Shown in pieces: positions 63,655-64,000 of a stretch of 64,000 nucleotides of DNA; position 1 is the first letter of the stretch; the number at the start of each line of letters is the position of its first letter. Origin of the DNA: Chinchilla lanigera. Its lineage: Eukaryota; Chordata; Mammalia; Rodentia; Chinchillidae. Under the pieces are notes generated by a model. It was given only the letters and a program-made list of their open reading frames with translations, searched no databases and was not told where the DNA came from. The stretch is from NCBI RefSeq assembly GCF_000276665.1, contig NW_004955405.1, positions 9,095,712-9,159,711 on the forward strand, written 5' to 3'. The position numbers and the translations under genes are program-made.

Positions 63655-64000
63655 ACAATCTGTAAGAACACCTGGGCCCGTGCGCCCGAGGCGTGCACGC
63701 TGCAGAGGATGAATGAATGGGACAGGCGCGAGCGCGGCGCCGCAGGTCCGGCCGGCAGACGGGCTGGCAGCAGCCGAGCAGGCCTCGCTCCTCCCCTTCC
63801 CTCCTCCATGACAGCCCGGTCCCCAGCAAGGAGGACGAGGACAATGTGGTCCCCCTCCCCAGCGTCGCACCTCCGCGCGCCCGGACTCCGCGCCCTCCCG
63901 CGGGCTTCCTCCCCACCCCACCCTTCCTCGCCGGCCCCCGCCGCAGCCTCCGGCGCGCTGCAACAACACGCGCTCCCGGGTCTCCTCGCCGGCGAGGTCG
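63655..64000. promoter_or_regulatory. EIF4E: CpG-island-like right edge, near the missing EIF4E exon 1
   Basis: GC and CpG density rise sharply here (GCGCGAGCGCGGCGCCGC, CTCCGCGCGCCCGGACTCCG, CCTCGCCGGCGAGG), unlike the AT-rich remainder. Position upstream of EIF4E exon 2 and orientation fit the CpG island at the EIF4E promoter and exon 1. The exon 1 start (ATGGCGAC in other mammals) is not seen on the minus strand, so exon 1 probably lies just beyond 64000. Confidence 0.65.

Larger units (their letters stand above)
45109..64000 (-). other. EIF4E: EIF4E intron 1 (open at right edge)
   Basis: At least 18.5 kb between exon 2 and the missing exon 1. Repeats are listed separately. Stretches with nothing recognised include 45490-45920, 46010-46870, 50180-50660, 51570-53370, 54070-56720, 58640-60280 and 62760-63650. 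An alternative first exon here cannot be excluded. Confidence 0.75.

Noticed and set aside
63555..63969. Three overlapping minus-strand open frames of 84 to 107 codons at the right edge.
   Set aside because: They are Arg, Gly, Pro and Ala-rich, as any frame through a CpG island is. None resembles the known EIF4E N-termini, so they are not called genes.

Overview
The window is mammalian nuclear DNA, almost certainly from a rodent. It is AT-rich, dense in interspersed repeats, and holds one spliced single-copy gene. The commonest repeats are a 7SL-derived B1-like SINE with an internal duplication and a tRNA-Ala-derived ID-type SINE. B1 plus ID composites also occur, and several MaLR-type LTRs, L1 pieces, MIRs and DNA-transposon relics are present. 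The ID family and the B1 structure suggest a non-murid rodent, possibly Castorimorpha (beaver or kangaroo rat); that placement is inference.

The gene is EIF4E, encoding the mRNA 5' cap-binding protein eIF4E, on the minus strand. Six coding exons (2 to 7) can be placed to the base with consensus splice sites: 45002-45108, 37717-37812, 33830-33893, 33048-33161, 30845-30984 and 28687-28801. They add up to 636 nt. With the 18 nt normally supplied by exon 1 this gives the family's usual 217 residues plus stop. Exon 1 was not found; it should lie beyond the right edge, because the last 350 bases are GC- and CpG-rich. The 3' UTR runs down to about 27730 with two AATAAA signals. The cap-binding tryptophans, basic residues and Ser209 are all intact. 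One unusual substitution (Gln where Thr177 is expected) is visible.

Region by region. 1-388 is unassigned. 389-4651 is a decayed class I-like endogenous retrovirus on the minus strand. 4652-6027 holds SINEs. 6028-11525 is a second decayed gammaretrovirus-like provirus on the plus strand with a 4-bp target duplication (GTAA). 11526-27700 is intergenic DNA downstream of EIF4E, with SINEs, MIRs, L1 pieces, a MaLR LTR, a U2 snRNA retro-fragment, a duplicated segment fused to an ID element, and small local duplications. 27730-64000 is EIF4E, whose introns carry most of the remaining repeats.

No bacterial-type system, CRISPR array, intact viral gene or second cellular gene was found. The notable items are small rearrangements: the U2 fragment with 12-bp flanking repeats, a 59-bp exact copy of part of an ID element 437 bp away, an ID-fused retrocopy, a pol segment repeated inside the second provirus, and a 45-bp duplication next to the EIF4E exon 4 splice acceptor. 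All identifications rest on reading and family knowledge; no database search was run.
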